Of a stretch of 64,000 nt of DNA, positions 8,683 to 17,216 are shown in pieces. Source of the DNA: Amycolatopsis orientalis DSM 40040 = KCTC 9412 (GTDB lineage: Bacteria > Actinomycetota > Actinomycetes > Mycobacteriales > Pseudonocardiaceae). The stretch covers positions 1-64,000 of the forward strand of contig NZ_ASJB01000050.1 of assembly GCF_000478275.1 (NCBI RefSeq), in the 5' to 3' direction. Numbering within the stretch: position 1 is the stretch's first letter; the number at the start of each line of letters is the position of its first letter. The position numbers were made by a program, and so were the translations under genes. The notes below the pieces were generated by a model. It had not been told where the DNA came from. It made no database searches and saw only the letters and a list, made by a program, of their open reading frames with translations.

Positions 8683-8686
<4 letters not shown>
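6779..8686 (+). CDS. korA: 2-oxoacid:ferredoxin oxidoreductase, fused gamma-alpha subunit
   Basis: The product has 635 residues. The N-terminal ~190 residues are the gamma domain (FAGDSGDGMQLTGDRF at ~23-38), fused to the alpha subunit. The alpha part shows GTYPITPASDILHEL, QAEDEIAGIGAALGASYGGA and TSTSGPGVALKSEA. With KorB it forms the enzyme that oxidatively decarboxylates 2-oxoglutarate (possibly other 2-oxoacids) to acyl-CoA, passing electrons to ferredoxin. This two-subunit, oxygen-tolerant form is the one known in Mycobacterium, where it complements or replaces 2-oxoglutarate dehydrogenase in the TCA cycle. The ATG start has GGGAGAGAGGG upstream. The stop overlaps the korB start. Confidence 0.92.
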
Positions 8687-9750
<1,064 letters not shown>

Positions 9751-9770
9751 CCGGCGGTTCCGGCCCCGAA

Positions 9771-9825
9771 CGCCATGAAAGGTCCTTTCCTTGCGAAATT
9801 TGCAAGGAAAGGACCTTTCATGGCG
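9771..9825. terminator. Long palindrome between convergent genes
   Basis: Perfect 24-base arms (9771-9794 and 9802-9825) flank a 7-base centre, GAAATTT. The arms read CGCCATGAAAGGTCCTTTCC then TTGC, and the core is A/T-rich. It lies between the korB stop and the stop of the convergent sunset-domain gene, so it can terminate both. It is distinct from the GTGAGTGG family. Confidence 0.85.
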
Positions 9826-9829
9826 TTTG

Positions 9830-11227
9830 TCAGGCGAGCGGGCGGAAGCCGACCCGCTCCGCGTCGGTGGCGGAACGGAACCACACCTCGGCGACCATCT
9901 TCGGGAACTGCGGCGAGTCTTCGGTGCAGTACCGCAGCGCCGTCACGCTGGCCTTGACCGCGAAGTCGTCGGCGGGACGTCCGCCGCCCGGACGCGGCAT
10001 CGCCGAACCGGGGCCGAACGGGCCCGGCGGGACGGACTCCGCCACCGGCGCGACCTGCCGCGCGGGCGGGGGCTCCGGCGCGGGCATCGCGTCACCCGGC
10101 TGGACGGCGGGCTCGAACAGCGAGCCGCTCTGCCCGCCGGACAGATCCGGCTCACGGCGTTCGATCGCCCGCATCGACGGCTGGATCGGCTGGGGCGGCT
10201 CGAAACCGCCGCGGACCGTGCCTCGCGGCGTGCGCTTGGGCAGCACCTGGGTGGCTTCGGCGGGCGTCTCGGGCTCCGAGTCGAGGAGACCGGCCTGCGC
10301 CTCTTCGTCGGAACCGAACGCGTACGCGGGCGGATCCTGCAGCTCCTCTTCCCGCTCGAACCAGTTGGTCTCGACGGGCGGCTGCTCCGTCTCCACGCGC
10401 GAAGCGGGGCTGAACAGCGAGACCGGCTCAGGCTGCGTCTCCGCGCCCTCGGGGTCCAGCTGGATCTCCAGCCGGGACCGGTACGGCCCCTCGCCCGGCA
10501 GCATCGGCTGAGGCTCGGGTTCCGGCTCGGGCCGGGGCTCCGGCTCGACGTCCAGCTGCGACGCCGGCTGCAGATACTCGGTCGCCGCTGCGGCGTACGG
10601 GTTCACCGGCTCCGGCTCGGGCTCCGGCTGGGTCGCCGGGATGTACTGGGTCCGCTCGGCGGGCTCCGCCTCGGGCTCGGGGTCGAGCCGGTCCGACGGG
10701 ATGTACTGCGTCTGCGAGGCCGCGGGCTGTTCGGGCTCCGGCTCCACGTCGGACGTGGTGCGGTACTCGGCCTCGTAGTCCTCTTCGGGCTCGAAGGTCC
10801 GCGTCGCGAGCGGGGTGTGCACCGGCTCGGGTTCGGGCGCCGTCTCCTCGGCGAAGTCCTCCCGGACCTCCTGGGCGGGCTCCGGAGCCTGCTCCTCGGC
10901 CGGTTCGGACCAGCGCTGCGCGGGCTCGTGCTCGGTGAGCGTCTCGGGGTAAGCGGGCTTCGGCTCCTCGGCGGCCGCGAACTCCTCGTCCAGCTCGTCG
11001 TCCGACGGCTTCGTGAAGTACGCGGTCCCGCCCGCGGCGGCCGCGGCCCCCGCGCCGAGGGACACCCCGGCGGGCAGCCGCGACGTCTCGGCGTGCGCGG
11101 TGGCCAGCGAGCTTTCCAGCTCACGGATGCGCTTGCGCGCCGGAAGCACCAGTACCAGCCAGGTGAGCAGCGCCCCGACGACGAACGCCAGCAGACTCCA
11201 CAGCCAAACCTGTCCGAAAATGGACAT
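9830..11227 (-). CDS. Membrane-anchored Glu/Pro-rich protein with sunset-type C-terminus
   Basis: The product has 465 residues. One transmembrane helix (~8-28, WLWSLLAFVVGALLTWLVLV) is followed by a short basic/coiled segment. A very long acidic low-complexity region (~70-400) comes next, with EPEPEP runs and repeated TQYIP phrases. The last ~40 residues (ALRYCTEDSPQF, AEVWFRSATDAERVGFRP) match the small sunset domain known from the variant of the channel accessory protein ArfC. The gene lies 15 bases downstream of the polyprenyl synthase gene on the same strand and is probably co-transcribed with it. The function is unknown; the acidic region may span the cell wall zone. The domain call is by eye. 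Confidence 0.6.
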   Translation of the reverse strand: MSIFGQVWLWSLLAFVVGALLTWLVLVLPARKRIRELESSLATAHAETSRLPAGVSLGAGAAAAAGGTAYFTKPSDDELDEEFAAAEEPKPAYPETLTEHEPAQRWSEPAEEQAPEPAQEVREDFAEETAPEPEPVHTPLATRTFEPEEDYEAEYRTTSDVEPEPEQPAASQTQYIPSDRLDPEPEAEPAERTQYIPATQPEPEPEPVNPYAAAATEYLQPASQLDVEPEPRPEPEPEPQPMLPGEGPYRSRLEIQLDPEGAETQPEPVSLFSPASRVETEQPPVETNWFEREEELQDPPAYAFGSDEEAQAGLLDSEPETPAEATQVLPKRTPRGTVRGGFEPPQPIQPSMRAIERREPDLSGGQSGSLFEPAVQPGDAMPAPEPPPARQVAPVAESVPPGPFGPGSAMPRPGGGRPADDFAVKASVTALRYCTEDSPQFPKMVAEVWFRSATDAERVGFRPLA

Positions 11228-11242
11228 CTATCTTGCCCCTTG

Positions 11243-12274
11243 TTAATGCGTTCGCGCGACGAGGTAGTCGGCGACCGATTCGCAGGCGTCCCGGGCGGGC
11301 GACGCGGGCAGCGCCGCGAGCTCGGCACGCGCCCGCCGAGCGTAGTCGGAAAGGGTTTCGCGTGCGCGTTCGAGTCCGGACGAGGCCCGCAGCAGGTCCA
11401 GGGCCTCGGCGACGAGCTTGTCGTCGGAGATCGGGCCCGAGAGCAGCTCGACCAGGCGCGGGTCGGTCGCCGGGTCGGCCAGCGCGTACAGCATCGGCAG
11501 CGTGCTGACGCCTTCGCGCAGGTCCGTGCCCTGCGCCTTGCCCAGCTCGTCCGAGGGCGACGCGATGTCGATGACGTCGTCGGAGATCTGGAACGCCGTC
11601 CCGATGATGTCGCCGAAGCGGCGAAGCGCGTCGATGTGCTCGTCGGCGGCGCCGGACATCATCCCGCCGAAGCGGCCGGAGGTGGCGATCAGCGAACCGG
11701 TCTTCTGCGCGATGACCGTGAGGTAGTGCTCGACCGCGTCGTCGCCCTCGGCCGGGCCGACCGTCTCGCGCATCTGGCCGGTGACCAGTTCGCCGAAGGT
11801 CTCGGCGATGATCCGGGCGGCGTCCGTGCCGAGGTCCGCGACCAGCCGCGAGGCGTGCGCGAACAGGAAGTCGCCGGTCAGGATCGCGATGGTGTTGTCC
11901 CAGCGGGCGTTGACGCTCTCCGCGCCGCGCCGCATGGTCGCCTCGTCCATCACGTCGTCGTGGTACAGCGTCGCGAGGTGCACCAGCTCGACCGCCGCCG
12001 CGGCGATGACGACCTGGTCGCCCTGCTTCGGCCCGAACTGCGAGGCCAGCAGCGTGAACAGCGGGCGGAAACGTTTGCCACCCGCCTCGACCAGGTGCGA
12101 AGCGGCGTCCTCGACGGCCTTGACGTCACTGCGGACGACCTCGCGGAGGAGGGTCTCGACGTCGGCGAGCCCGGTCGCCAGGGTGCGCAGAAGCTGTTCG
12201 TCGGCGATCTGGAGCCCCACGGACGCGCGCAGGTCCTCGATGGCACCACCTGGGGCAGGTGAAGACACAGACAC
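11243..12274 (-). CDS. grcC: Long-chain polyprenyl diphosphate synthase
   Basis: The product has 343 residues and is a trans-isoprenyl diphosphate synthase. GGKRFRP (65-71) contacts isopentenyl diphosphate. The first aspartate-rich motif is DDVMD (106-110) and the second is DDVID (232-236). The residue five before the first motif is a small Ala, which in this family usually goes with long products (C35-C50) instead of FPP/GGPP. It most likely makes the menaquinone side chain, using cytoplasmic FPP/GGPP and IPP, and so supplies MenA encoded 40 kb away. GTG start. It is followed at 15 bases by the sunset-domain gene and is divergent from the zinc peptidase gene. Confidence 0.9.
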   Translation of the reverse strand: MSVSSPAPGGAIEDLRASVGLQIADEQLLRTLATGLADVETLLREVVRSDVKAVEDAASHLVEAGGKRFRPLFTLLASQFGPKQGDQVVIAAAAVELVHLATLYHDDVMDEATMRRGAESVNARWDNTIAILTGDFLFAHASRLVADLGTDAARIIAETFGELVTGQMRETVGPAEGDDAVEHYLTVIAQKTGSLIATSGRFGGMMSGAADEHIDALRRFGDIIGTAFQISDDVIDIASPSDELGKAQGTDLREGVSTLPMLYALADPATDPRLVELLSGPISDDKLVAEALDLLRASSGLERARETLSDYARRARAELAALPASPARDACESVADYLVARTH

Positions 12275-12428
12275 GTCGGCTCCGCTCTCTTTGACACCGG
12301 TTCGGGATTGCTTCCAGCGTAGTGGCTACCCGCTCGGGCCTGTTGACGTGCTGTCCAGGGGAAACGGTGACGAATATGACACCCCCGCCGAGTATCCTGC
12401 CGACCTTGGCTCGAACTGGGGGAAGTAG

Positions 12429-13394
12429 ATGACCGCACCGGACGATTCCGGCGAAAGACCGCCGTGGGCACCTCCCGCCGAAGACCACCGGGAGCAGCGT
12501 TCGACGGTGTGGATCACCGTCGTCCTCTTCGCCGTCTTCATGGCGGTGATGCTGGTCGTGGCCGTGCTGGTGGTGGGCGGCGTGAAGGATTCGAAGGCGG
12601 GCGCCGTCCAGACCCGTCAGCAGACCGTCCCGCCGACCTCGGCGGCCACGTCGTCCGCGTCCTCCGCTCCGCCCGCCACGAGGCAGGAGGTGCCGGTCCG
12701 CAAACTCGAGACGGCGGCCAATCCCCTCGTCGCTCCCGGGGTGGCGATGCCGAAGGTGACCTGCGAACTGCCCAGGCTCCGCGGCACGCAGGAGCAGCTG
12801 GACGCGTTCTACCTGGCACTGATCCCTTGCCTGGAGCGGGCGTGGCATCCGGTCCTGACCCAGGTCGGCGAACCGCGGATCCCGGTGGCGGTGAACCTCC
12901 ACGACGTCTCGAACACCGCCTGCGGCCCACCTCCGCCCGCCTCGGAGGCCATGGGCTTCTACTGCTCGGACGACAAGACGATCTTCGTCCCGTTGCCGAG
13001 GCAGCTCGCCGACGGCGGCCCCGATCTCCTGAACCAGCTGTTCCTGCTCGCCCACGAGTACGGACATCACGTCCAGGAGCAGTCGGGCATCCTCCGGAAA
13101 CACGACATGCTCTACCGCGAGGCCGATGGCGACCAGTCGAAGATCCTCGACCTGAGCAGGCGGCTGGAACTGCAGGCCGACTGCTTCAGCAGCCTGTTCC
13201 TGGCCAACGCCGCGGGCAGCGGCTCGATCAGCGCCGGACTGATCAAGCCGGTCGGGCAGGCTGATTTCCAGGTCCCGGACAGCAAGACCCACGGCTCGGC
13301 GAAGAACGCCGCGCTGTGGCAGAAACGCGGCCTGAAGGCCAAGGACACCTCGGCGTGCAACACCTTCGCGGCCCCGGCCGCCGAGGTTTCCTGA
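12429..13394 (+). CDS. Membrane-anchored neutral zinc metallopeptidase (YpfJ type)
   Basis: The product has 321 residues. A short cytoplasmic Pro-rich N-terminus is followed by a transmembrane helix (27-50), a Ser/Thr/Pro linker and an outside catalytic domain. AHEYGHHVQ (HExxH at 209-213) and the downstream LELQAD (E247) are the zinc ligands of the YpfJ/zinc metallopeptidase family. Several cysteines occur in the exported part. ATG 12429 has GGGGGAAG just upstream. The gene is divergent from the polyprenyl synthase and convergent with the DUF6204 gene only 4 bases away. The substrate is unknown. Confidence 0.85.
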   Translation: MTAPDDSGERPPWAPPAEDHREQRSTVWITVVLFAVFMAVMLVVAVLVVGGVKDSKAGAVQTRQQTVPPTSAATSSASSAPPATRQEVPVRKLETAANPLVAPGVAMPKVTCELPRLRGTQEQLDAFYLALIPCLERAWHPVLTQVGEPRIPVAVNLHDVSNTACGPPPPASEAMGFYCSDDKTIFVPLPRQLADGGPDLLNQLFLLAHEYGHHVQEQSGILRKHDMLYREADGDQSKILDLSRRLELQADCFSSLFLANAAGSGSISAGLIKPVGQADFQVPDSKTHGSAKNAALWQKRGLKAKDTSACNTFAAPAAEVS

Positions 13395-13398
13395 ACGA

Positions 13399-13704
13399 CT
13401 AGCGGCGGCGGATCTTGATGTCGTCCATGCAGGTCGCCTTCCCCGCGACGTCGCGGTACGGATAACCCTTCGCGTCCAGCAGCTCCATGACCTTCAGTTC
13501 GGCCTCGTCGAGCACCTCGCGCTCTTCCTCGCCGCGCAAGGTGACGCGGTAGGTGAACGCGCCGAGATGCGCGCTGTAGGTGAGCAGGCCGTCCTCGGTG
13601 AACCCGATCGCCTGATGGTCGCCAAGCTCGGCGAGCAGCCGGGCGCGGGTCTCGGCGTCGGGGTGGTCGAACTTGCCGTTGACGAGGACGCGGTAGGTCG
13701 GCAT
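13399..13704 (-). CDS. DUF6204 family protein
   Basis: The product has 101 residues from ATG 13704 (MPTYRVLVNGKF); extending upstream would run through an operator-like palindrome. The pattern RVLVNGKF, then GFTEDGLLTYSAHLGAFTYRV and the C-terminal MDDIKIRRR, matches the actinobacterial DUF6204 family. It is a small alpha/beta protein with no signal or membrane segment. The function is unknown. It is probably monocistronic, and overlapping palindromes directly before the start suggest tight repression by a dimeric regulator. Confidence 0.75.
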   Translation of the reverse strand: MPTYRVLVNGKFDHPDAETRARLLAELGDHQAIGFTEDGLLTYSAHLGAFTYRVTLRGEEEREVLDEAELKVMELLDAKGYPYRDVAGKATCMDDIKIRRR

Positions 13705-13710
13705 GCGTTC

Positions 13711-13740
13711 GAATATACAGATCTGTATCCGGATACGAAC
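13711..13740 (-). promoter_or_regulatory. Nested palindromic operator ahead of the DUF6204 gene
   Basis: ATACAGATCTGTAT (13715-13728) and GTATCCGGATAC (13725-13736) are two perfect palindromes sharing four bases, 11-32 bases before the start codon. Together they give three GTAT/ATAC half-sites at close spacing, the layout of a TetR- or GntR-type operator covering a promoter. No regulator gene is adjacent. Confidence 0.5.
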
Positions 13741-13884
13741 CTGAATATCCAACGGGTGCCCATGATCCACGTCCGAGTGAAACGACCGTCACGCGCGCAA
13801 CGGGCGAATCCGACACGCAGATAGTGATGACAAAGGAAGAACGGCCGATCCGGCTCGCTCTCCATCACGTGAGGAGGACGTGCA

Positions 13885-14544
13885 ATGCGCATCACCATCG
13901 CAAGTCGGGCCGGCCTGGTCGGCGCGCTGTTGCTGGCGGGTCTCGGCGCCGGTGTGGCACCGGCGGCCGCGGCGAACCCGGCGGGAGCGGCCTCGCTCGG
14001 CTCCGCCGCCTTCACCAAGGGCACCTCGACGCCGATCTCGATCTCGTCGCTCGCCGGCTGCGCGGTCGAGGGACCGACGACCAACTCGTCCGGGGTCGTG
14101 ACCAGGACCGGGATCACGTTCGGTGGCGGCACCTCGACCTGCACGACCACCGTGGTCGACCCGGAAAACGACGTCACCACCACGAAGTCGGAGGCCAAGG
14201 GCCAGAACTTCGAGCTGTCGGCACTGGTCTCGTCGAGCGGGCCGCGGATCAAGATCCGGAGCTACTCGGTCAGCTGCACGGCGACGCAGAACAACACGAA
14301 CGCGACCTGGTCGTACGGCGGCGCCACCGGACTCGGCACACTGCCGTCGCCGGTCCCGGTCGGCTACGTCAAGCCGATCACCAAATCCGACGGCACCCTG
14401 CTCGCCGAGGCGATCTTCAACGAGCAGGCCTTGCCGGGCGACGGCAGCATCGGGCTGACCATGCTGCGGATCAAGTTCGCCCCGGCCTCGAACATCACCG
14501 GCGAAGTGATCGTCGGTCGCGCGGCCTGCTCCCCCACACCCTGA
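13885..14544 (+). CDS. Secreted protein of unknown function
   Basis: The product has 219 residues. The signal peptide (~1-30, GLVGALLLAGLGAGV then AAA-N) is followed by a Ser/Thr/Gly-rich beta-type domain. Four cysteines (in AGCAVEG, TSTCTTT, VSCTAT and RAACS) probably form disulfides. The mid-part (GLGTLPSPVPVGYVKPI) recalls actinobacterial choice-of-anchor-type secreted proteins, but that is a weak resemblance. ATG 13885 is preceded by GGAGGACG. A strong terminator follows. No enzymatic motif was found. Confidence 0.65.
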   Translation: MRITIASRAGLVGALLLAGLGAGVAPAAAANPAGAASLGSAAFTKGTSTPISISSLAGCAVEGPTTNSSGVVTRTGITFGGGTSTCTTTVVDPENDVTTTKSEAKGQNFELSALVSSSGPRIKIRSYSVSCTATQNNTNATWSYGGATGLGTLPSPVPVGYVKPITKSDGTLLAEAIFNEQALPGDGSIGLTMLRIKFAPASNITGEVIVGRAACSPTP

Positions 14545-14560
14545 CCACATGCCGGGAGAG

Positions 14561-14592
14561 GGGCGTCCGGGTTTATCCCGGGCGCCCTTTTC
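14561..14592 (+). terminator. Intrinsic terminator
   Basis: GGGCGTCCGGG and CCCGGGCGCCC pair (one G-T wobble) around a short TTTAT loop and are followed by TTTTCT. This is the only classic stem plus T-tract terminator I noticed; it follows the secreted-protein gene. Confidence 0.8.
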
Positions 14593-14600
14593 TGTAGTGG

Positions 14601-14610
14601 CTTATATAAG
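14601..14610 (+). promoter_or_regulatory. AT-rich palindrome before the SRPBCC gene
   Basis: CTTATATAAG is a perfect 10-base palindrome about 45 bases before the GTG start of the SRPBCC gene, with TGATATC 16 bases further. ArsR/SmtB-type operators have this AT-rich twofold look, and SRPBCC genes are often partnered with ArsR regulators. None is adjacent here. Confidence 0.35.
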
Positions 14611-14654
14611 TCTACGCTGATATCTTGGCGGCACCCGAGCCGAGGAGGACTCCC

Positions 14655-15290
14655 GTGGTCGACGTGACCAGCCAGATCAACTCCGTCCAGCGCAAGGTGG
14701 GCAACCGTGTGGTCGAAGCGGGCGAGGCGTCGACGGTCACCGTGAGCCAGGTCTACGCCACCGATCTGGACGACCTCTGGGACGCCTGCACCAACCCCGA
14801 ACGCATCCCACGCTGGTTCCTGCCGGTCACCGGCGAGCTGCGGGTCGGCGGCAAGTACCAGCTGGAAGGCAACGCCGGCGGGGTCGTCGAACGCTGCGAT
14901 CCGCCGAAGAGTTTCGCCGCGACCTGGGAGTACGGCGGCGATGTCAGCTGGATCGAGGTCCGGCTGAGCCCCGAACCCGACGGGCGCACGCGGTTCGAAC
15001 TCGACCACACCGCGGTACCCAACGAGCACTGGAACCGGTTTGGGCCGGGCGCGGTCGGTATCGGCTGGGACATGATGCTGAACGGGCTCGCGCTGCACCT
15101 GGAATCCGGCGAGGCCAACGATCCCGAGGCGGCCATGGCCTGGATGGTCAGCGAAGAGGGCAAGCTGTTCATGACCCTGAGCAGCGAGGCCTGGTACGAG
15201 GCGGATGTCGCGGGCGGGACCGACGCGGACAGCGCCCGCACCCGGGCCGACGCCACCCTGGCCGCCTACACCGCGCCGCCGGAGAGCTGA
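14655..15290 (+). CDS. SRPBCC (AHSA1/START-like) domain protein
   Basis: The product has 211 residues from GTG 14655, which follows GAGGAGG; an upstream TTG lacks such a site. The hot-dog helix-grip fold of the AHSA1 type is indicated by VYATDLDDLWDACTNPERIP, WFLPVTGELRVGGKY and the C-terminal GWDMMLNGLALHL. Proteins of this family bind hydrophobic ligands or act with ArsR-type regulators; no catalytic residues can be assigned. The 3' end overlaps the convergent HNH gene by 25 bases. Confidence 0.8.
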   Translation: MVDVTSQINSVQRKVGNRVVEAGEASTVTVSQVYATDLDDLWDACTNPERIPRWFLPVTGELRVGGKYQLEGNAGGVVERCDPPKSFAATWEYGGDVSWIEVRLSPEPDGRTRFELDHTAVPNEHWNRFGPGAVGIGWDMMLNGLALHLESGEANDPEAAMAWMVSEEGKLFMTLSSEAWYEADVAGGTDADSARTRADATLAAYTAPPES

Positions 15291-16006
15291 AGATCCTCGG
15301 CGAGTTCGGGGGCGCGAAGCAGGTCGATGAGTTCGTCGTCCGAGCGGAAGACGGCACGCGCCCCCGGCATCTTCGCCTGCCGGAGCATCGCGTGGAGCAC
15401 GTCGGCGTGCGGCTGGTCGAGCAGGGTCCAGGCCATCGCACGCCGCTTCACGTCGTCCCCGAGCGCGCGGGCCGTCCACCAGCCCACGACGAGCGCGCTC
15501 ACCTGGTTGACCGCCGTTTCCCTGCCCCGCGCCAATTGCGCGCGGTTCAGCCCGCACACCTTGATCGTCTGTTCACCTTTTTCGGTGAGCGCGCGGTAAG
15601 TCCCGATCGACAGCACGAGGAACAGGTGTTCCAGCGGATCTTCGGCGGTGGGATCGATCAGCAGGCTGTGGCCGTCGTCGTCCACCGGGAACAGGTCGCG
15701 TTTGTGGTGGCTGTTGCAGTATTCACAGGCGAGCAGGTGGTTGAGCCAATCGAAGGCGCGCGCCGGGTTCCGCGCGATCGGCTCGAAATGGTCCACAGTG
15801 GACCCCAGCCCGTCGCCGCAGTACATGCAATAACCACGGCCGGCGGCCATCACGTCCAGCCCTGCCCGCAAAGACCGCCGCACGGCACGGGAAACCCGCC
15901 ACAGCCGTCGCGCTTCCTTGCTGTCACCGGGCGGGATCCGCGCGGTCAGGTCTTCGAGATCGGCGACCACCCGCCCCGGCAGCGCGATCCGGCGGATCCC
16001 GATCAC
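15266..16006 (-). CDS. HNH endonuclease, partner of the adjacent AAA ATPase
   Basis: The product has 246 residues from GTG 16006. The core reads GYCMYCGDGLGSTVDHFEPI, then LLACEYCNSHHKRDLFP. Two CxxC pairs (C60/C63 and C94/C97) form the structural zinc knuckle around D72-H73 and N98 of a beta-beta-alpha-metal nuclease. It overlaps the ATPase stop by four bases (GTGA), so the two are translationally coupled. An ATPase-HNH pair is the architecture of Septu (PtuA/PtuB) anti-phage systems. Here the nuclease would cut nucleic acid under ATPase control, which is inferred. The long open frame upstream to 16804 is antisense read-through inside the ATPase gene. The end overlaps the SRPBCC gene. Confidence 0.8.
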   Translation of the reverse strand: MIGIRRIALPGRVVADLEDLTARIPPGDSKEARRLWRVSRAVRRSLRAGLDVMAAGRGYCMYCGDGLGSTVDHFEPIARNPARAFDWLNHLLACEYCNSHHKRDLFPVDDDGHSLLIDPTAEDPLEHLFLVLSIGTYRALTEKGEQTIKVCGLNRAQLARGRETAVNQVSALVVGWWTARALGDDVKRRAMAWTLLDQPHADVLHAMLRQAKMPGARAVFRSDDELIDLLRAPELAEDLQLSGGAV

Positions 16007-17190
16007 CGATCGTCGGCCTCGAACCGCCTGGCCACCTCGTCCACCCGGCTCGGCGGCGAGCTGCTCAGCATGCCCCGCAGACGTTCCCATTCCCGGACGC
16101 CGTTCGCGTCCGCCCGCCCGGACGCCACCTGGAACTCCAGCTCGGCGAGATGCTCCCGCAGTTCTACCGCCTGCGGCGAATAAGGCGTGTCGAGGCCGAA
16201 GAGATCGGAAAGCACGGCGTCGTCGCCCGTGCCGAACACGACTCGTTCGTACAGCTCCTCGGAGACCACGCGTGGCGGGACTTCTTCGTCCGGCCCGGAA
16301 AGCCGGATGAGCCCGCCGGGATCGGCGGCCTGGCACACATAGGGACTGTGCGTGGTGACGATGAACTGGATCCGCGGGAAATGCGCCTTGAACCACGAGC
16401 CCATGCGTTTCTGCCACGACACGTGGAGATGCGCGTCCACCTCGTCGATGATCACGACTCCGGGACTCTCGTGGTCGAGGCCCGCGCTGTCGAGTTGCTT
16501 GAGCAGATCGACGACGAGCGCGGTCACCGTGCGGTAGCCGTCGCTCATCTCGCGCAAGGGGAACCTGTCGCCCCGGTATTCGACCCAGAGCCCGTCCGAA
16601 TCGACGTCCCGGATCCGGTAGCCACCGGGCAGGAGGCCGTCCCCAAGGATCTCGAGCGCCGCGTCCTTGAGTTCGCGGGCGCCCGCTTTTCCTTCCAGGG
16701 CACGGAGATGCTGGTTGATCAGCCAGGTGACGCCCTCGGCGAGCGAGGCGTCTTCGTGGAACAGGCTCGCCATCCGCGCCAGCGACCCGGCGCCGCGCAT
16801 CCACGACTCGGCCTCGCCGCTACCGCCCGCGAGCCGCCGGAACGGCCCGTACGCCGCGCAGAACGGCTGTCCCGGCGGGAGACCGGAGATCGGCAGCAGC
16901 CCGGAATCGAGCCACCGGACCTCGACCGGCGCGGGCCCTTCCTCGCGCATCACCGACAGCTCGATGGACCCGTTCGTCGCCCCCGTCGAGATCCAGCTCC
17001 CGGCGTCCGACAGCAGCCCCCAGGCCACGTCCGGCGCCGCCGCGACCGCGATGGCCCGCAGCAGCGACGTCTTGCCGGAGCCGTTGCGCCCGGCGAGCAC
17101 CACCCAGCCAGGGCCCGGCAGCCGAAGGTCGACGGTGCGGGCACCACTGAAGCCGCGGATGTTCTCCAGCCGGACCCGCTCGATGTACAT
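16003..17190 (-). CDS. AAA/ABC-type ATPase of a putative defence pair
   Basis: The product has 395 residues. It is an ABC/SMC-like ATPase of the OLD/RecF class. Walker A is GRNGSGKT (34-41), the signature-like segment is REMSDGYRT (213-221), Walker B is VVIIDEVDAHLH (245-256) and the switch histidine is in TTHSPYVC (H281). No long coiled coil and no TOPRIM domain are visible, unlike true OLD nucleases, so catalysis would come from the downstream HNH protein. The gene starts 26 bases after a lipoprotein gene on the same strand. Its length is at the short end for PtuA-type ATPases. A housekeeping recombination role is less likely given the tight HNH coupling. Confidence 0.8.
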   Translation of the reverse strand: MYIERVRLENIRGFSGARTVDLRLPGPGWVVLAGRNGSGKTSLLRAIAVAAAPDVAWGLLSDAGSWISTGATNGSIELSVMREEGPAPVEVRWLDSGLLPISGLPPGQPFCAAYGPFRRLAGGSGEAESWMRGAGSLARMASLFHEDASLAEGVTWLINQHLRALEGKAGARELKDAALEILGDGLLPGGYRIRDVDSDGLWVEYRGDRFPLREMSDGYRTVTALVVDLLKQLDSAGLDHESPGVVIIDEVDAHLHVSWQKRMGSWFKAHFPRIQFIVTTHSPYVCQAADPGGLIRLSGPDEEVPPRVVSEELYERVVFGTGDDAVLSDLFGLDTPYSPQAVELREHLAELEFQVASGRADANGVREWERLRGMLSSSPPSRVDEVARRFEADDR

Positions 17191-17216
17191 GGAGGCAGCT
17201 TACGACGGCGCGGACC

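Noticed and set aside
9791..12262. Plus-strand frame of over 800 codons opposite the sunset-domain and polyprenyl synthase genes
   Set aside because: Its length comes from the complement of Glu/Pro and Ala codons. The minus-strand genes have clear domains; this frame has none.
16007..16804. N-terminal extension of the HNH protein
   Set aside because: The frame stays open inside the ATPase gene, but the extension is Arg-rich antisense-type sequence, and GTG 16006 overlapping the ATPase stop is a natural start.
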